A stretch of 64,000 nucleotides of DNA from Actinocatenispora comari (lineage in GTDB: Bacteria; Actinomycetota; Actinomycetes; Mycobacteriales; Micromonosporaceae). Below, in pieces: positions 33,390-46,998 of the stretch. Below the pieces are notes generated by a model that was given only the letters and a program-made list of their open reading frames with translations, made no database searches and was not told where the DNA came from. The DNA is taken from contig NZ_BOPO01000053.1 of assembly GCF_017312725.1 (NCBI RefSeq), positions 1 through 64,000 of the forward strand, read 5' to 3'. Within the stretch, counting starts at the first letter, position 1. Each line of letters begins with the position of its first letter. The position numbers were made by a program, and so were the translations under genes.

Positions 33390-33805
33390 GGATCGGCCCT
33401 GCGCGGGCAGCTCGCCGGTGCCATCGCCGGCGCGGGCCACACGGCGCAACGTGCGGTCGAAGTGCCGGCTGGCCGGCCCGCAGCAGCCCCCAGCGATCGG
33501 CGCCGATCGCGCGGCTCGACCTACGCGCACAGCGGTGTCGGTGCGCGGTTCAACGACGTCGGGGCGGCCCGCCGGCCGTGCGGCGCCGTCCCGACTCACC
33601 GCGAAGCACGGTGGTTTCGACTCCGCGGCTGGGCGTCTGATACCCAACCGGTGCCGTTCCTATCGCACGAAACCGGGTCACTTGGTCGCCCGAAAGTGGC
33701 AAGAGCCGACAGAATCGGCCGTCGTGGCCCAGCCGCACCGAGCCCGTCGTCCGGTCGGCGCCGCATCATGGGCATGACCTGCGCGGATACGGGTACTGCA
33801 GTCGA
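33390..33805. other. 416-bp interval with no supported gene
   Basis: Open frames exist on both strands but give Arg-rich or composition-driven products. The stretch around 33590-33760 is less GC-rich than its surroundings, suggesting decayed or acquired DNA. I see no hairpin or repeat worth calling. Confidence 0.4.
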
Positions 33806-34138
33806 GTGAGGCCGAACCCGCGACGCCGTGCCGGCCGTCCGGACGATCCAGCGTCCGGGCGGCGGTTCCCGCAGCCCGGGGACATCGTCACGGTCGAACC
33901 GCAGGTGTGCCCCGGCCAGCTTGCCCGAACCGTACGGCTGCAGCTGAGCCGGCCGGTGGAGCCCGCCGACGACGACCGTTCGACCGGGGTACCCGTCGAG
34001 GGTCGGCGCTGGTGGCTGCTGACCGGCTGGCAGCTGAACGACGCGGACCAACCGGTGCTGCTGTGCACCCTGCGGGTACGCGCGAACGCCGTCGACGTCA
34101 CCACCGCCCCGCCCGGCATCAGCAGCATCTACTACTGA
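33806..34138 (+). CDS. Uncharacterised 110-residue protein
   Basis: Start GTG 33806 is tentative. The first ~25 residues are Arg/Pro-rich. The rest looks like a small beta-rich domain (PGDIVTVEPQV; RRWWLLTGWQLNDADQPVLL; LRVRANAVDV) ending in SSIYY. No family recognised and no membrane segment. It lies alone between the antiporter operon and a minus-strand TetR gene. Confidence 0.5.
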   Translation: MRPNPRRRAGRPDDPASGRRFPQPGDIVTVEPQVCPGQLARTVRLQLSRPVEPADDDRSTGVPVEGRRWWLLTGWQLNDADQPVLLCTLRVRANAVDVTTAPPGISSIYY

Positions 34139-34183
34139 GTGCGCGGCCTGCCGGGGTGAGAGGTCACGCTGCCTGCGGCCGGT

Positions 34184-34807
34184 TCACGGCGCCGGATCGG
34201 CGCGACTCGGCCGGAGCCCGTCCAGCAGCAGGTCCAGCAGCCGGGCGGCGGTGTCCGCGCGAGCGGGTCGCGGGGCCACGGTGAAGGTGCCGATCAGCGC
34301 GGCGGCGATGTCCTCGGCGGTGACGTCGGAGCGAAGATCGCCCGCCGCGCGGCCGGCGTCGAGGATCGTACCGATGGCCGCCAGGAGCTCGGTCCGGGTC
34401 CGCGCATGGGTGATCTCGCCCGATTCGATCATGGCGAGCAGCGTGTCGAGCATGCCGTTCTTGGCGGCGATCCAGTCGCCGAACAGGTCCATCCAGCGCC
34501 GCAGCGCCGCGGCCGGAGGCAGCTGGGCCAGCAGTTCGCGGGCGCCGGTCGTCAGCCGTCCGACCTGGTCCTGGTAGACGGAATCGACCAGCGACTCGCG
34601 GGTCGGGAAGTGCCGGTAGAGCGTGGCGATGCCGACGCCGGCGGCGCGGGCGATCGCGCGCATCGACGGCTCGGCGTCGGCCGACATGAACACCCGGGCG
34701 GCCACCGCGAGCAACTGGTCGCGGTTGCGTACCGCGTCCGCCCGGGGCGCGCGGGCCGCCGCCCGAGCGGAAACGGATCGCGCTCCGTTTGTGTTAGGGT
34801 CGCGCAT
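34184..34807 (-). CDS. TetR-family regulator
   Basis: 207 residues from ATG 34807. Helix-turn-helix at about residues 25-70 (LLAVAARVFMSADAEPSMRA, then AGVGIATLYRHFPTRESLVD), then a helical ligand domain. A TATGCT -10 element lies eight bases upstream of the ATG, so the transcript is probably leaderless. It is divergent from a quinone oxidoreductase gene and flanked by paired operators, one of which lies inside its own first codons. Confidence 0.86.
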   Translation of the reverse strand: MRDPNTNGARSVSARAAARAPRADAVRNRDQLLAVAARVFMSADAEPSMRAIARAAGVGIATLYRHFPTRESLVDSVYQDQVGRLTTGARELLAQLPPAAALRRWMDLFGDWIAAKNGMLDTLLAMIESGEITHARTRTELLAAIGTILDAGRAAGDLRSDVTAEDIAAALIGTFTVAPRPARADTAARLLDLLLDGLRPSRADPAP

Positions 34808-34829
34808 GGAAGCGGAGCATAGTCCGTTT
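34771..34829. promoter_or_regulatory. Paired TetR operators AAACGGA-N6-TCCGTTT
   Basis: A perfect inverted repeat lies at 34771-34790 and a one-mismatch copy (AAGCGGA-N6-TCCGTTT) at 34810-34829, centres 39 bp apart. The second overlaps the minus-strand -10; the first lies within the tetR 5' coding end. Both are placed to control tetR and the divergent oxidoreductase. Confidence 0.75.
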
Positions 34830-34865
34830 CGATGTGCTCCCTCGGCTCGCAGGAGGCAGGCGGGT

Positions 34866-35837
34866 ATGCAGGTGCAGAGCAGGCGACCGGCCGGCAGTCG
34901 CAGCAGGGTGGTTCGGCTCGATTCCTTCGGCGGCCCCGAGGTCCTGGACGTGCGCGACGTGCCGGCGCCGCAGGCCGGGCCGGGACAGCTGCGGGTGCGG
35001 GTGACGGCGGCCGGCCTGAACCCGATGGACTGGATCATGACCGCCGACGGGGCCACCGCCGCCCGGTTCGGCCTGACCCTGCCGGCCGGGTTCGGCACCG
35101 ACTACGCGGGAGTGGTCGACCAGGTCGGTACCGGGGTGACCGGGTTCGCGCCCGGCGACCGGGTCTTCGGCGCTGCCCTGTCCCGCGCGGTCGCCGACTT
35201 CGTGGTGGTCGACGCGGCCGGGCAGACCGCGGCGAACGAGGCTCACCACACGCCCGACGGCGTCGACGACCGCACCGCCGCCACCCTCACGATCGCCGGC
35301 CGTACGGCCTCCGCCGCGCTCGCCGCGGTCGATCCCGGCCCGGACGACACGGTGCTGATCGGCGGCGCCGGGGGTGGGGTCGGGGTGTTCGCCGTCCAGC
35401 TCGCGCGGGTCCGCGGGGCGCGCGTGATCGGGACCGGGTCGGCCGCGACGGCCGATCATCTGCGCGACCTCGGGGCCGAGCCGGTCGCCTACGGCGACGG
35501 CCTGGCTGACCGGGTCCGGGCCCTCGCCCCCGCCGGTGTCACGGCGGCCATCGACCTGCATGGGGTGGAGACGGTGCACGTCGCCCGGGAGCTCGGCATC
35601 CCCGTCGGTCGCAGCTGCACCATCGCCGCGCAGGTCGACGGCGTACCGGCGGCCAACGGCGCGAACGCCCCAGCCGGCGCTCTGGCGGAGATCGCCGGAC
35701 TGGTCGCGGCGGGGCGCCTGCGGGTACCTGTTGCGGCGAGCTTCCCGATCGAGCAGATCCGCCGCGCGGCGGAGTTGCAGGCCGGCCGGCACGTGCGGGG
35801 CAAGGTCGTCATCGACCTCCGGATGGCGTCGTCGTAG
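34866..35837 (+). CDS. Zinc-free MDR quinone oxidoreductase-like enzyme
   Basis: 323 residues from ATG 34866 with GGAGG upstream. A GroES-like N-terminal domain (DVPAPQAGPGQLRVRVTAAG, LNPMDW, FGTDYAGVVDQVGTGVTGF) is followed by a Rossmann domain with the NADP loop GGAGGGVG. The Zn ligands of alcohol dehydrogenases are absent, as in NADPH:quinone reductases. It likely reduces quinones or enones as a detoxification step and is controlled by the divergent TetR. Confidence 0.85.
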   Translation: MQVQSRRPAGSRSRVVRLDSFGGPEVLDVRDVPAPQAGPGQLRVRVTAAGLNPMDWIMTADGATAARFGLTLPAGFGTDYAGVVDQVGTGVTGFAPGDRVFGAALSRAVADFVVVDAAGQTAANEAHHTPDGVDDRTAATLTIAGRTASAALAAVDPGPDDTVLIGGAGGGVGVFAVQLARVRGARVIGTGSAATADHLRDLGAEPVAYGDGLADRVRALAPAGVTAAIDLHGVETVHVARELGIPVGRSCTIAAQVDGVPAANGANAPAGALAEIAGLVAAGRLRVPVAASFPIEQIRRAAELQAGRHVRGKVVIDLRMASS

Positions 35838-35871
35838 CCAGCCGTACGGAAGCTCGATCGGGCTCGGCGAG

Positions 35872-36726
35872 TCAGCCGCGGAGCTGGGCTGTGAGCCGGT
35901 CGGCGACGCTGCGGGGCTCCCGGCCGAGCAGTTCGGCCAGCAGGGGATCGGCTGCCGCGAAGTAGCCGGCCCGGCTGGCCTGGTACCAGGTGAGCATGAA
36001 CCGGGCCACCGGCTCGGGGACACCGGTCGCGAGCTGGTCGGCGACCCACTGGTCGTCGCTGGGGACGGTGCGTTCGATGGTGCGGCCGGTCAGCGCGGAC
36101 GCGATCGTGGCGACCTCGGCGAAGGTGACGGCGGTCGGCGCGGTGAGGGTGATCGGTCCGTCGAGAGACCGGTCGCCGGCCAGCAGGACCGCGGCGGCCT
36201 CGGCGACGTCCGCGCGGTCGGTGTACGGGACGGGGCCGTCCTCCGGCTGCGCGATCACCCCGGTCTGCCGCCACGGGCCGAGCACCTGGTCCAGCGGGCC
36301 GTAGGCGCCGTTGCGCAGCGCGGTCCAGGCGACCCCGGACCTGGCCAGGGCTTGCTCGGTGGCCAGGTGCAACTCCGAGGGCGGGTACGGGTTGCCGGGC
36401 ACGGCGGCCTGCTGGCTGGTGTAGAGGATCCGGTCGGCGCCGGCCTCGACGGCGGCCCCGACGGCGTCGCGATGCAGCCGGACCAGGTCTGCCGCCGGGT
36501 CGTTGCCCGACACCAGGAGCACCTGCTCGGCCCCGGCGAACGAGCGGCGCAGCGCGGCCGGATCCTCGTACGAGCCCTGGCGCACGCGGACGCCGCGGTC
36601 GGCGAAGCGGCGCGCCCTGGTGACGTCGCGGACGCTGACGCCGATCTGGTCGGCCGGTACCCGATCGAGCAGGTTCTCGACGACGGCGCTGCCCAGCCCG
36701 CCGGTGGCGCCGGTGACGACGATCAT
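35872..36726 (-). CDS. NmrA-like NAD(P)-binding oxidoreductase (QorB type)
   Basis: 284 residues. It opens with the dinucleotide motif VVTGATGGLGSAVVENLL and shows the atypical SDR pattern of QorB/NmrA proteins (YTSQQAAVPGNPYPPSELHL; ALRNGAYG). There is no YxxxK in the classical position. It converges on the MDR enzyme and is divergent from the next TetR, across two palindromes. NADPH-dependent quinone reduction or redox sensing is the expected role. Confidence 0.82.
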   Translation of the reverse strand: MIVVTGATGGLGSAVVENLLDRVPADQIGVSVRDVTRARRFADRGVRVRQGSYEDPAALRRSFAGAEQVLLVSGNDPAADLVRLHRDAVGAAVEAGADRILYTSQQAAVPGNPYPPSELHLATEQALARSGVAWTALRNGAYGPLDQVLGPWRQTGVIAQPEDGPVPYTDRADVAEAAAVLLAGDRSLDGPITLTAPTAVTFAEVATIASALTGRTIERTVPSDDQWVADQLATGVPEPVARFMLTWYQASRAGYFAAADPLLAELLGREPRSVADRLTAQLRG

Positions 36727-36780
36727 GCTGGTGGTCTCTCCCGGTCGGCGTCCGCCCTGGCGGAGGGCGGCGAGATAACC

Positions 36781-36843
36781 TGACCAAGCTGGTCAACTTA
36801 TGTCCCGACCTCGACTGTAGGTAAGCTGACTCGTAGAGTCAAC
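36781..36843. promoter_or_regulatory. Paired TetR operators between oxidoreductase and regulator
   Basis: TGACCA-N3-TGGTCA (36781-36795) and TGACTC-N3-GAGTCA (36827-36841) are both perfect inverted repeats, centres 46 bp apart, in the 145-bp divergent region. The shared outer TGAC/GTCA suggests one protein binding both. Confidence 0.7.
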
Positions 36844-36871
36844 TTTCGATGCCGAGTGGCAGTGAGGGTCG

Positions 36872-37483
36872 GTGAGGACCGTGTCCGGTGCGGTGCCGTC
36901 GAGACCGCGGCTGCGCGCCGACGCCCGGCGCAACTCCGAACAGATCCGGTCCGCCGCGATCGGCGCGTTCCAGGGACGAGGCCTGACGGTGCCGCTGGAG
37001 GAGGTCGCCGAGGCCGCCGGGGTCAGCAAGGCCACGATCTTCAACCGGTTCGGCGGCCGGGTCGGCCTCATCGAGGCCGTCATCGAAGAGGTCGTCGCGT
37101 CCGAGCTGTTCGCGGTCATCGACCACACCCGGACGATCGAGGACGTCGGCGAGCGGATCACGTACTACCTCACCGCGATCCGCGATCTCCAGTACCGTCA
37201 GCCGGCCGTCAACGACGTCCTGTTGCAGGTGTACCCGCACTCGCGGCAGCTGATGGAGATCTGCCGGGTCGGCAGCGAGGCCAACGACGAACTCGTCGCC
37301 GCGGCGCGGGAGTCCGGTGTGCTGCGGCCCGAGTTCACGGCGGGCGACCTGCACGCACTCGTCGTCGAGAACGCCCTCGCCCTCAAACACGGCACCCGGC
37401 CGGCCCGGGACGACTACGACCGCCGCACCGGCTACCTGCTGGACGGCATCCGCGGGCACCGGCCCCCCGCCGGCAACCGATGA
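36872..37483 (+). CDS. TetR-family regulator
   Basis: 203 residues from the start at 36872, with a basic N-terminal extension (SRPRLRADARRNSEQIRSAA). Helix-turn-helix at ~20-65 (VPLEEVAEAAGVSKATIFNR, then FGGRVGLIEAV). A helical C-terminal domain follows with no distinctive motif. It is expected to repress itself and the divergent QorB-like gene through the two palindromes; the inducer is unknown. Confidence 0.84.
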   Translation: MRTVSGAVPSRPRLRADARRNSEQIRSAAIGAFQGRGLTVPLEEVAEAAGVSKATIFNRFGGRVGLIEAVIEEVVASELFAVIDHTRTIEDVGERITYYLTAIRDLQYRQPAVNDVLLQVYPHSRQLMEICRVGSEANDELVAAARESGVLRPEFTAGDLHALVVENALALKHGTRPARDDYDRRTGYLLDGIRGHRPPAGNR

Positions 37484-37540
37484 CCGCGCCCCGGCCCTGA
37501 CGCGGCCGTGGCCGGACCACCGCCGCGGAGGGTCAGGCGG

Positions 37541-39268
<1,728 letters not shown>

Positions 39269-39362
39269 CAACAGATCGTAGTGGAAAGCCTCGGCGGCCT
39301 CCCCGCGGTTCCCGGCTGCACCGCGGCCGGCCGGGAACCGCGATCGCCGTACGTGCTCGTGA

Positions 39363-39830
39363 TCACGTCCCGGCGGTCGACCGTTCGGCCGCCGGCCGCT
39401 CGGGTGTCGGAGCCTTCAGGCGCCTGCCGAGGCGCACGAACAGCAGAACGAGCCCCACGGTGAGCAGAATGTGACCGAGCCCGGCGACGAGGGGTACGGC
39501 CTCCGGAACCGGATCGCCCAGCACGGTCAGGCAGCCGTGTACGCCCATCATGCCGACACTCACCGCGATGCCGGCGTTGTAGATCCAGAAGAAGGCGGTG
39601 TAGAGCTTCGTCCCCGACAGCTGGAACAGCCGGTCCAGGCCCAGCACGATCAGGAACCCCAGCATCCCCAGCGTCAGCAGGTGGGTGTGCGTCACGGCGA
39701 GCTGGGTGTCCCCGGTGAAGTCGTGTGCCTTGGTGAACTCCCGGTAGAACAGACCGGAGACCACCCCCACGATCATGTACGTGTGTGCTGCGTAGTACGA
39801 CGCCCGCAGCGAAACTCGGCTGGCACTCAT
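39363..39830 (-). CDS. DUF2871 membrane protein
   Basis: 155 residues with four predicted membrane segments. The family signature YYAAHTYMIVGVVSGLFYRE is followed by FTK and a His-containing VTHTHLLTLGMLG, plus GVHGCLTVLG near the third segment. The conserved His residues hint at haem or metal binding, but no function is known. It is the last gene of a minus-strand group with the cupin, DUF4267 and hemerythrin-like genes. Confidence 0.8.
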   Translation of the reverse strand: MSASRVSLRASYYAAHTYMIVGVVSGLFYREFTKAHDFTGDTQLAVTHTHLLTLGMLGFLIVLGLDRLFQLSGTKLYTAFFWIYNAGIAVSVGMMGVHGCLTVLGDPVPEAVPLVAGLGHILLTVGLVLLFVRLGRRLKAPTPERPAAERSTAGT

Positions 39831-39882
39831 CTGGGCTCTCCTTGTCGTCGGCGGCGTGGGCCGCTCGGCGTCGTGGTGGTCA

Positions 39883-40389
39883 TCACGCCTGGTGCCGGTG
39901 CCGCGCCTGGTCCCAGCCGGCGTGGCGGAGGAAGTGGTTGTCGTAGCGTTCCTGGACCTCCAGCAGGCTCTCCGGGGGCAGTTCGCCGCGCGCCACCCGT
40001 GCCAGGTGCCGGAAGTACTCGAACCGCTCGATGCCCGGTGTGACGACGATCAGCAGGTCGGCGCTGCGGCCCGGCGCCGCGGCGAACGCGTGGGTTGCGT
40101 GCGGCGGTACCACCACGAGGTCGCCCTGCTCGGCGGTGAGGATCTCGTCGCCGGACAGCAGCTGGGCGGCGCCGTCGAGGACGTAGAACAGCTCGGCCGA
40201 CCGGGTGTGCCGGTGCGGGGTGGCGCCGTTGGCGCCGTCGGTGAGCGTGACCCGTTGGGCCGACAGCGCGCCGCCGGTGCAACTGCTGTCGGCGAGCAGC
40301 CGTACGGTGCTCGGCGCGTGACCGATCACCTCGGCCGTGGCGGAACGGACGATCACGGACTCGTCGAAGTCCGGTACCAGCAGAGACAT
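39883..40389 (-). CDS. Cupin-domain protein
   Basis: 168 residues. Single cupin barrel: motif 1 GATPHRHTRSAELFYVLDG supplies the His and Glu metal ligands; motif 2 GDLVVVPPHATHAFAA supplies the last His. A helical tail follows (LLEVQERYDNHFLRHAGW). Family members include dioxygenases, isomerases and sugar- or quercetin-binding proteins; the substrate here is unknown. Confidence 0.84.
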   Translation of the reverse strand: MSLLVPDFDESVIVRSATAEVIGHAPSTVRLLADSSCTGGALSAQRVTLTDGANGATPHRHTRSAELFYVLDGAAQLLSGDEILTAEQGDLVVVPPHATHAFAAAPGRSADLLIVVTPGIERFEYFRHLARVARGELPPESLLEVQERYDNHFLRHAGWDQARHRHQA

Positions 40390-40422
40390 GGTGGTGCTCC
40401 TTCGGTGACGGGGATGGGGTGG

Positions 40423-40848
40423 TCAGGCGGTGGGTGGCCGGCCGGCCCGGCCGGGGGCGGTCAGCAGCAGCACCGCGCCGAGCAGTACCGCTACGGCGGT
40501 GCTGCCGTGCACGCCGATGGCGGTGGACGCCGATCCGCCGTGGCCCAGCACGATGATCATGTCGCCGATCGGGGTGACCGCGGCGGCCAGCAGCACCCAG
40601 CCCAGGGCCCGCCGGCTGGCGGTGATCAGCACGACGAGGATGACCAGGCCGGACACCAGGTCGCGCAGTCCCTTGACGGACAGGAACGCCGCATCCGAGC
40701 CGTGCGGCCAGCTCGGCAGGCCGAACTGTGCGGCGTTGGTCTGCGGAGCCAGCAGGTAGCTCACGCCGACGTAGATGATGAACAGGCTCCCGACGACGGC
40801 CAGCGCAGTGCCGATCGTGCTCCGGGTCAGGCGTGGGGTGACGGACAT
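40423..40848 (-). CDS. DUF4267-like membrane protein
   Basis: 141 residues with four predicted membrane segments. The N-terminal IGTALAVVGSLFIIYVGVSY and the FLSVKGLRDLVSGLVILVVL loop-helix match the DUF4267 group of small actinobacterial membrane proteins. Function unknown. It sits 38 bp downstream of the hemerythrin-like gene, probably co-transcribed. Confidence 0.72.
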   Translation of the reverse strand: MSVTPRLTRSTIGTALAVVGSLFIIYVGVSYLLAPQTNAAQFGLPSWPHGSDAAFLSVKGLRDLVSGLVILVVLITASRRALGWVLLAAAVTPIGDMIIVLGHGGSASTAIGVHGSTAVAVLLGAVLLLTAPGRAGRPPTA

Positions 40849-40886
40849 GGTGATCTCCGGTCTACGGTGCGGGAACGGATCAGGGG

Positions 40887-41528
40887 TCAGGGTCGGATCC
40901 ACCGGGGGTGCCGGGCCCCGCCGAGGAGGTACCAGCTGAGCCGATCTCGGCGGGGCAGCGCGGCGAGGACCGACCGGCGTTCGGCGCGATCGGCATGAGC
41001 CAGCACGATGCCCAGGTAGGTGAGCGTTCGGGGCCGGGGGAGACCGGCGATCTGCAGGGCACGCAGCTGCTGCCATTCGTGCGCCGCCAGGTGTTCGGCG
41101 GCGAGCGGCAGCAGGTCCCGGTCCTCCTCGTCGACGTGCTCGGCCAGCAGCGCGTGGTGCTCGACGATCGCGGCGACGAGGCGGTCGCGGTCGTCCTCGG
41201 CGGTCGTCGCCACCCAGCCGGGCAGGGCCGCGTCGATCGCGGCCAGCGTGTCGGCCAGCCGCTCGTGCTGTGCCTGCATCCGCAGTACCAGGTCGGCGCC
41301 CAGGTCGCAGCGGGCCAGCAGCGCCGGCCACAGCAGCCGGTCCTGGCAGCTCTGGTGACCGCGCAGGGCGCGCTGGTAGCTGCGGAGGTGGCGGGCGAGC
41401 ATCGTGGCGCGGCGCGGCTGGCCGGGCCGTACCGCCGCGATCCGGGTGGCCAGCAGTGCGGATGCGCGGCGGAAGGCCCGGTGGGCCAGTACCGTCTCGT
41501 GCCGGCTCGCCCGGAGTGCGGTGGTCAT
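40887..41528 (-). CDS. Hemerythrin-like HHE-domain protein
   Basis: 213 residues. Four-helix-bundle ligand positions are visible: His in AHRAFRR, RGHQSCQDRLLWP, MQAQHERLAD, and the H-x4-D/E pattern VEHHALLAEHVDEEDRDLLP. A C-terminal helical tail follows. Such di-iron proteins bind O2, NO or act as redox sensors. It is the first gene of a four-gene transcript and has SARP-like direct repeats 23-42 bp upstream of its start. Confidence 0.82.
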   Translation of the reverse strand: MTTALRASRHETVLAHRAFRRASALLATRIAAVRPGQPRRATMLARHLRSYQRALRGHQSCQDRLLWPALLARCDLGADLVLRMQAQHERLADTLAAIDAALPGWVATTAEDDRDRLVAAIVEHHALLAEHVDEEDRDLLPLAAEHLAAHEWQQLRALQIAGLPRPRTLTYLGIVLAHADRAERRSVLAALPRRDRLSWYLLGGARHPRWIRP

Positions 41529-41550
41529 GGCAGGCAGCGTGCCGGGGCCC

Positions 41551-41570
41551 ACTTGGAGGCGACTTGGAGC
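41551..41570 (-). promoter_or_regulatory. SARP-type direct repeats
   Basis: On the minus strand TCCAAGT occurs twice, separated by four bases (11-bp period). About nine bases later a CACGCT -10-like element (41536-41541) sits just before the hemerythrin ATG. This is the geometry of SARP-activated promoters, and a SARP gene starts 70 bp away in the other direction. Confidence 0.5.
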
Positions 41571-41639
41571 GCACCGTGACCCGAGCCACGCCCGTGACCT
41601 GCGCTGTTGCTGCAGCCTGCGGCTACGCTGACCGGCGAG

Positions 41640-44945
<3,306 letters not shown>

Positions 44946-44972
44946 CCCTCCGGCCGTTGCCGAAGCTAAGCG

Positions 44973-44988
44973 TGCGGCACTCGCCGCA
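44973..44988. terminator. Short hairpin between convergent genes
   Basis: TGCGGC-ACTC-GCCGCA in the 58-bp gap between the SARP gene and the end of the formate dehydrogenase operon. The six-bp stem with tetraloop is a modest terminator candidate. Confidence 0.4.
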
Positions 44989-45003
44989 ACCGCCGGTCGG
45001 CGG

Positions 45004-45978
45004 CTACGAGTCGTCGTCGGCGGCGGCGCGCAGCCGTTCCCGCTGCGGTACCACGGTGTACTTCGGGTCCTCCGCCGAGGCGACGCCGCCGTGGAAGATG
45101 CCGAGGCGGGTACACAGCGACGCGGCGAGCAGCGCGGCACCGGAGGCGGCGCTGGCCAGCCGGCTGCGCCGGCCCAGCACGGCACCGAGCGCACCGGCGA
45201 CCGACAGGGCGGTACCGGCCTTGATCAGCCGGCCGGCCCGGCCGCTGCCGTACGGCTCGGCGGTCAGGCCCATCCGGTGTCGCATCCGCTCGAACGCGAG
45301 CAGCTCGCCGCCGGCACCCGCGACGGCCAGCACCCGCGCCGGTGCCGACTCGGCGGTGGGGGCGAACAGGCCGAGCCCGCCGGCCGCGGCGGCGCTGGAC
45401 GCGGTGAACACGAACGGCAGCTCGCGATGCGCGTCGTGCCAGGCCGGTACGGCGGTGTTGGCGATCAGCGCGCCGGTGTAGGCGGACACCGCCGGGCCGA
45501 GGACCGCGGCGCCGGTGCCGGCGAGGCTACCCAGCCAGCGGAACCGCCCGGTCAGCGCCGACGCCGCGGCCACCCCCGCAAGCGGAACGAACGGGCCGAG
45601 CACCCAGGTACCCACGCTCATCGGTGAGGTGGGTTTGAGCACCCGCAGCATGTTGAGGAACCGGTCCGGTCGGCCCAGGTCGTGGATGAGCGCGGCGAAC
45701 GACACCAGCCCGGCGCCGGCCGCACCGGTCGCGCTGATCCGGGCCAGCCGCGGCCGGCCGGTGAGTCGGGCACCGGCCGCGATGACCGCGCTGGCGCCGG
45801 CGAGGCCGCCGAAGAACAGGTAGCCGCCGACGTCGGCGGCCGCCCAGACCGGCGGGTTCAGGATCGGTTTGCCGTAGTACGAACCGAACTCGGCGCGCGG
45901 CACCATCGGTTGCTCGCCGCCGCGCCGCCGGCGGCGGGGCGCCCGGTCGGACGGCGCGTCGGGACTGCGATGGTTCAT
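45004..45978 (-). CDS. NrfD-family membrane subunit of formate dehydrogenase
   Basis: 324 residues, ATGA overlap with the ferredoxin subunit. About eight membrane segments of the NrfD/PsrC type, with WAAADVGGYLFFGGLAGASA and FLNMLRVLKPTSPMSVGTW (the conserved LHDLGRPxRFLNM region). It takes the place of the cytochrome b subunit of E. coli FDH-N, so electrons would pass from the Fe-S subunit directly to quinone. The C-terminus is hydrophilic. Confidence 0.82.
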   Translation of the reverse strand: MNHRSPDAPSDRAPRRRRRGGEQPMVPRAEFGSYYGKPILNPPVWAAADVGGYLFFGGLAGASAVIAAGARLTGRPRLARISATGAAGAGLVSFAALIHDLGRPDRFLNMLRVLKPTSPMSVGTWVLGPFVPLAGVAAASALTGRFRWLGSLAGTGAAVLGPAVSAYTGALIANTAVPAWHDAHRELPFVFTASSAAAAGGLGLFAPTAESAPARVLAVAGAGGELLAFERMRHRMGLTAEPYGSGRAGRLIKAGTALSVAGALGAVLGRRSRLASAASGAALLAASLCTRLGIFHGGVASAEDPKYTVVPQRERLRAAADDDS

Positions 45979-46997
45979 CGGCTCCTCCGGGTGGTGACGA
46001 AGGCGGCGACCGCGGCGGCGGCCAGCGCACCGGCGGCGAGTCCGACCCGGCGCCACATGGACGGCAGGTCCCGGGTGGTGACGATCGGATCGGGCGGCAG
46101 TCCGTAGGTTTCCGGCTCGTCCAGCAGCAGGAAGAACGCCCCGTCGCCGCCGACCCCGTCGGTCGGATCCCGGCCGTACAGGCGTGCGTCGTCGACGCCG
46201 GCGTCGTGCAGCGTGGCCAGCCGCGCGTCGGCGCGCTCGCGCAGCTCGTCCAGCGGACCGTACTGGATGGAGTCGGTGGGGCAGGCCTTGGCGCAGGCGG
46301 GCTCCATCCCGGCGCCGAGCCGGTCGTAGCACATCGTGCACTTCCAGGCGCGGCCGTCGTCCTTGCGCTGGTCGATCACCCCGTACGGGCAGGCCGGGAT
46401 GCAGTAGCCGCACCCGTTGCAGATGTCCTCCTGCACCACCACGGTGCCGAACTCGGTCCGGAACAGCGACCCGGTCGGGCACACGTCCAGGCAGGCCGCC
46501 TCGGTGCAGTGCTTGCACACGTCGGAGGCCATCAGCCAGCGCAGCTCGGTCCGCCCGTCCGGCTGCGGCGGCCGGTCGGTGGGTGGTGAGGTCGGGGTCA
46601 TGGGCGCCTGTTCCGGCGGAGTGCCGGAACCCTGCTCGGCGAGGGCCAGTACGTCGACGTCGTCGTGGCTGACCCCGGTGCGCGCGCTGCCGAGGGGCCG
46701 GCGCTGCTCGATGAACGCGACGTGCCGCCAGTTGTCGGCGCCCAGCCCGCCGGTGTTGTCGTACGACATGCCGGTCAGGTCCAGCGCGTCCGCCGGCACC
46801 GCGTTCCACTCCTTGCAGGCCACCTCGCAGGCCTTGCAGCCGATGCAGACGCTGGTGTCGGTGAAGAACCCCATCCGCGGCGGATGCTCGCCGTACCCGA
46901 CGGCGCCGGCAGGGTCGGCGGAGCCGACAGAGCCGACAGAGCCGGCCGGGTCGGCGGAGCCGGCCGGATCGTTGGGGTGGTGGGAGAAGAGAGTCAT
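45975..46997 (-). CDS. fdhB: Formate dehydrogenase 4Fe-4S subunit
   Basis: 340 residues. After a repetitive DPAG/SVGS N-terminus come four ferredoxin-type cysteine clusters: CIGCKACEVACKEWN (~50), VCKHCTEAACLDVCP (~160), ICNGCGYCIPACPYG (~195) and CTMCYDRL with CAKACPTDS (~225). A single membrane segment near the C-terminus (VGLAAGALAAAAVAAFV) anchors it. It relays electrons from the molybdopterin subunit to the NrfD subunit. It starts one base after the catalytic subunit stop. Confidence 0.88.
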   Translation of the reverse strand: MTLFSHHPNDPAGSADPAGSVGSVGSADPAGAVGYGEHPPRMGFFTDTSVCIGCKACEVACKEWNAVPADALDLTGMSYDNTGGLGADNWRHVAFIEQRRPLGSARTGVSHDDVDVLALAEQGSGTPPEQAPMTPTSPPTDRPPQPDGRTELRWLMASDVCKHCTEAACLDVCPTGSLFRTEFGTVVVQEDICNGCGYCIPACPYGVIDQRKDDGRAWKCTMCYDRLGAGMEPACAKACPTDSIQYGPLDELRERADARLATLHDAGVDDARLYGRDPTDGVGGDGAFFLLLDEPETYGLPPDPIVTTRDLPSMWRRVGLAAGALAAAAVAAFVTTRRSR

Positions 46998-46998
46998 G

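Noticed and set aside
33390-33805. Universal-stress-protein or other gene remnant on the minus strand
   Set aside because: No frame gave a convincing motif; resemblance was only compositional.
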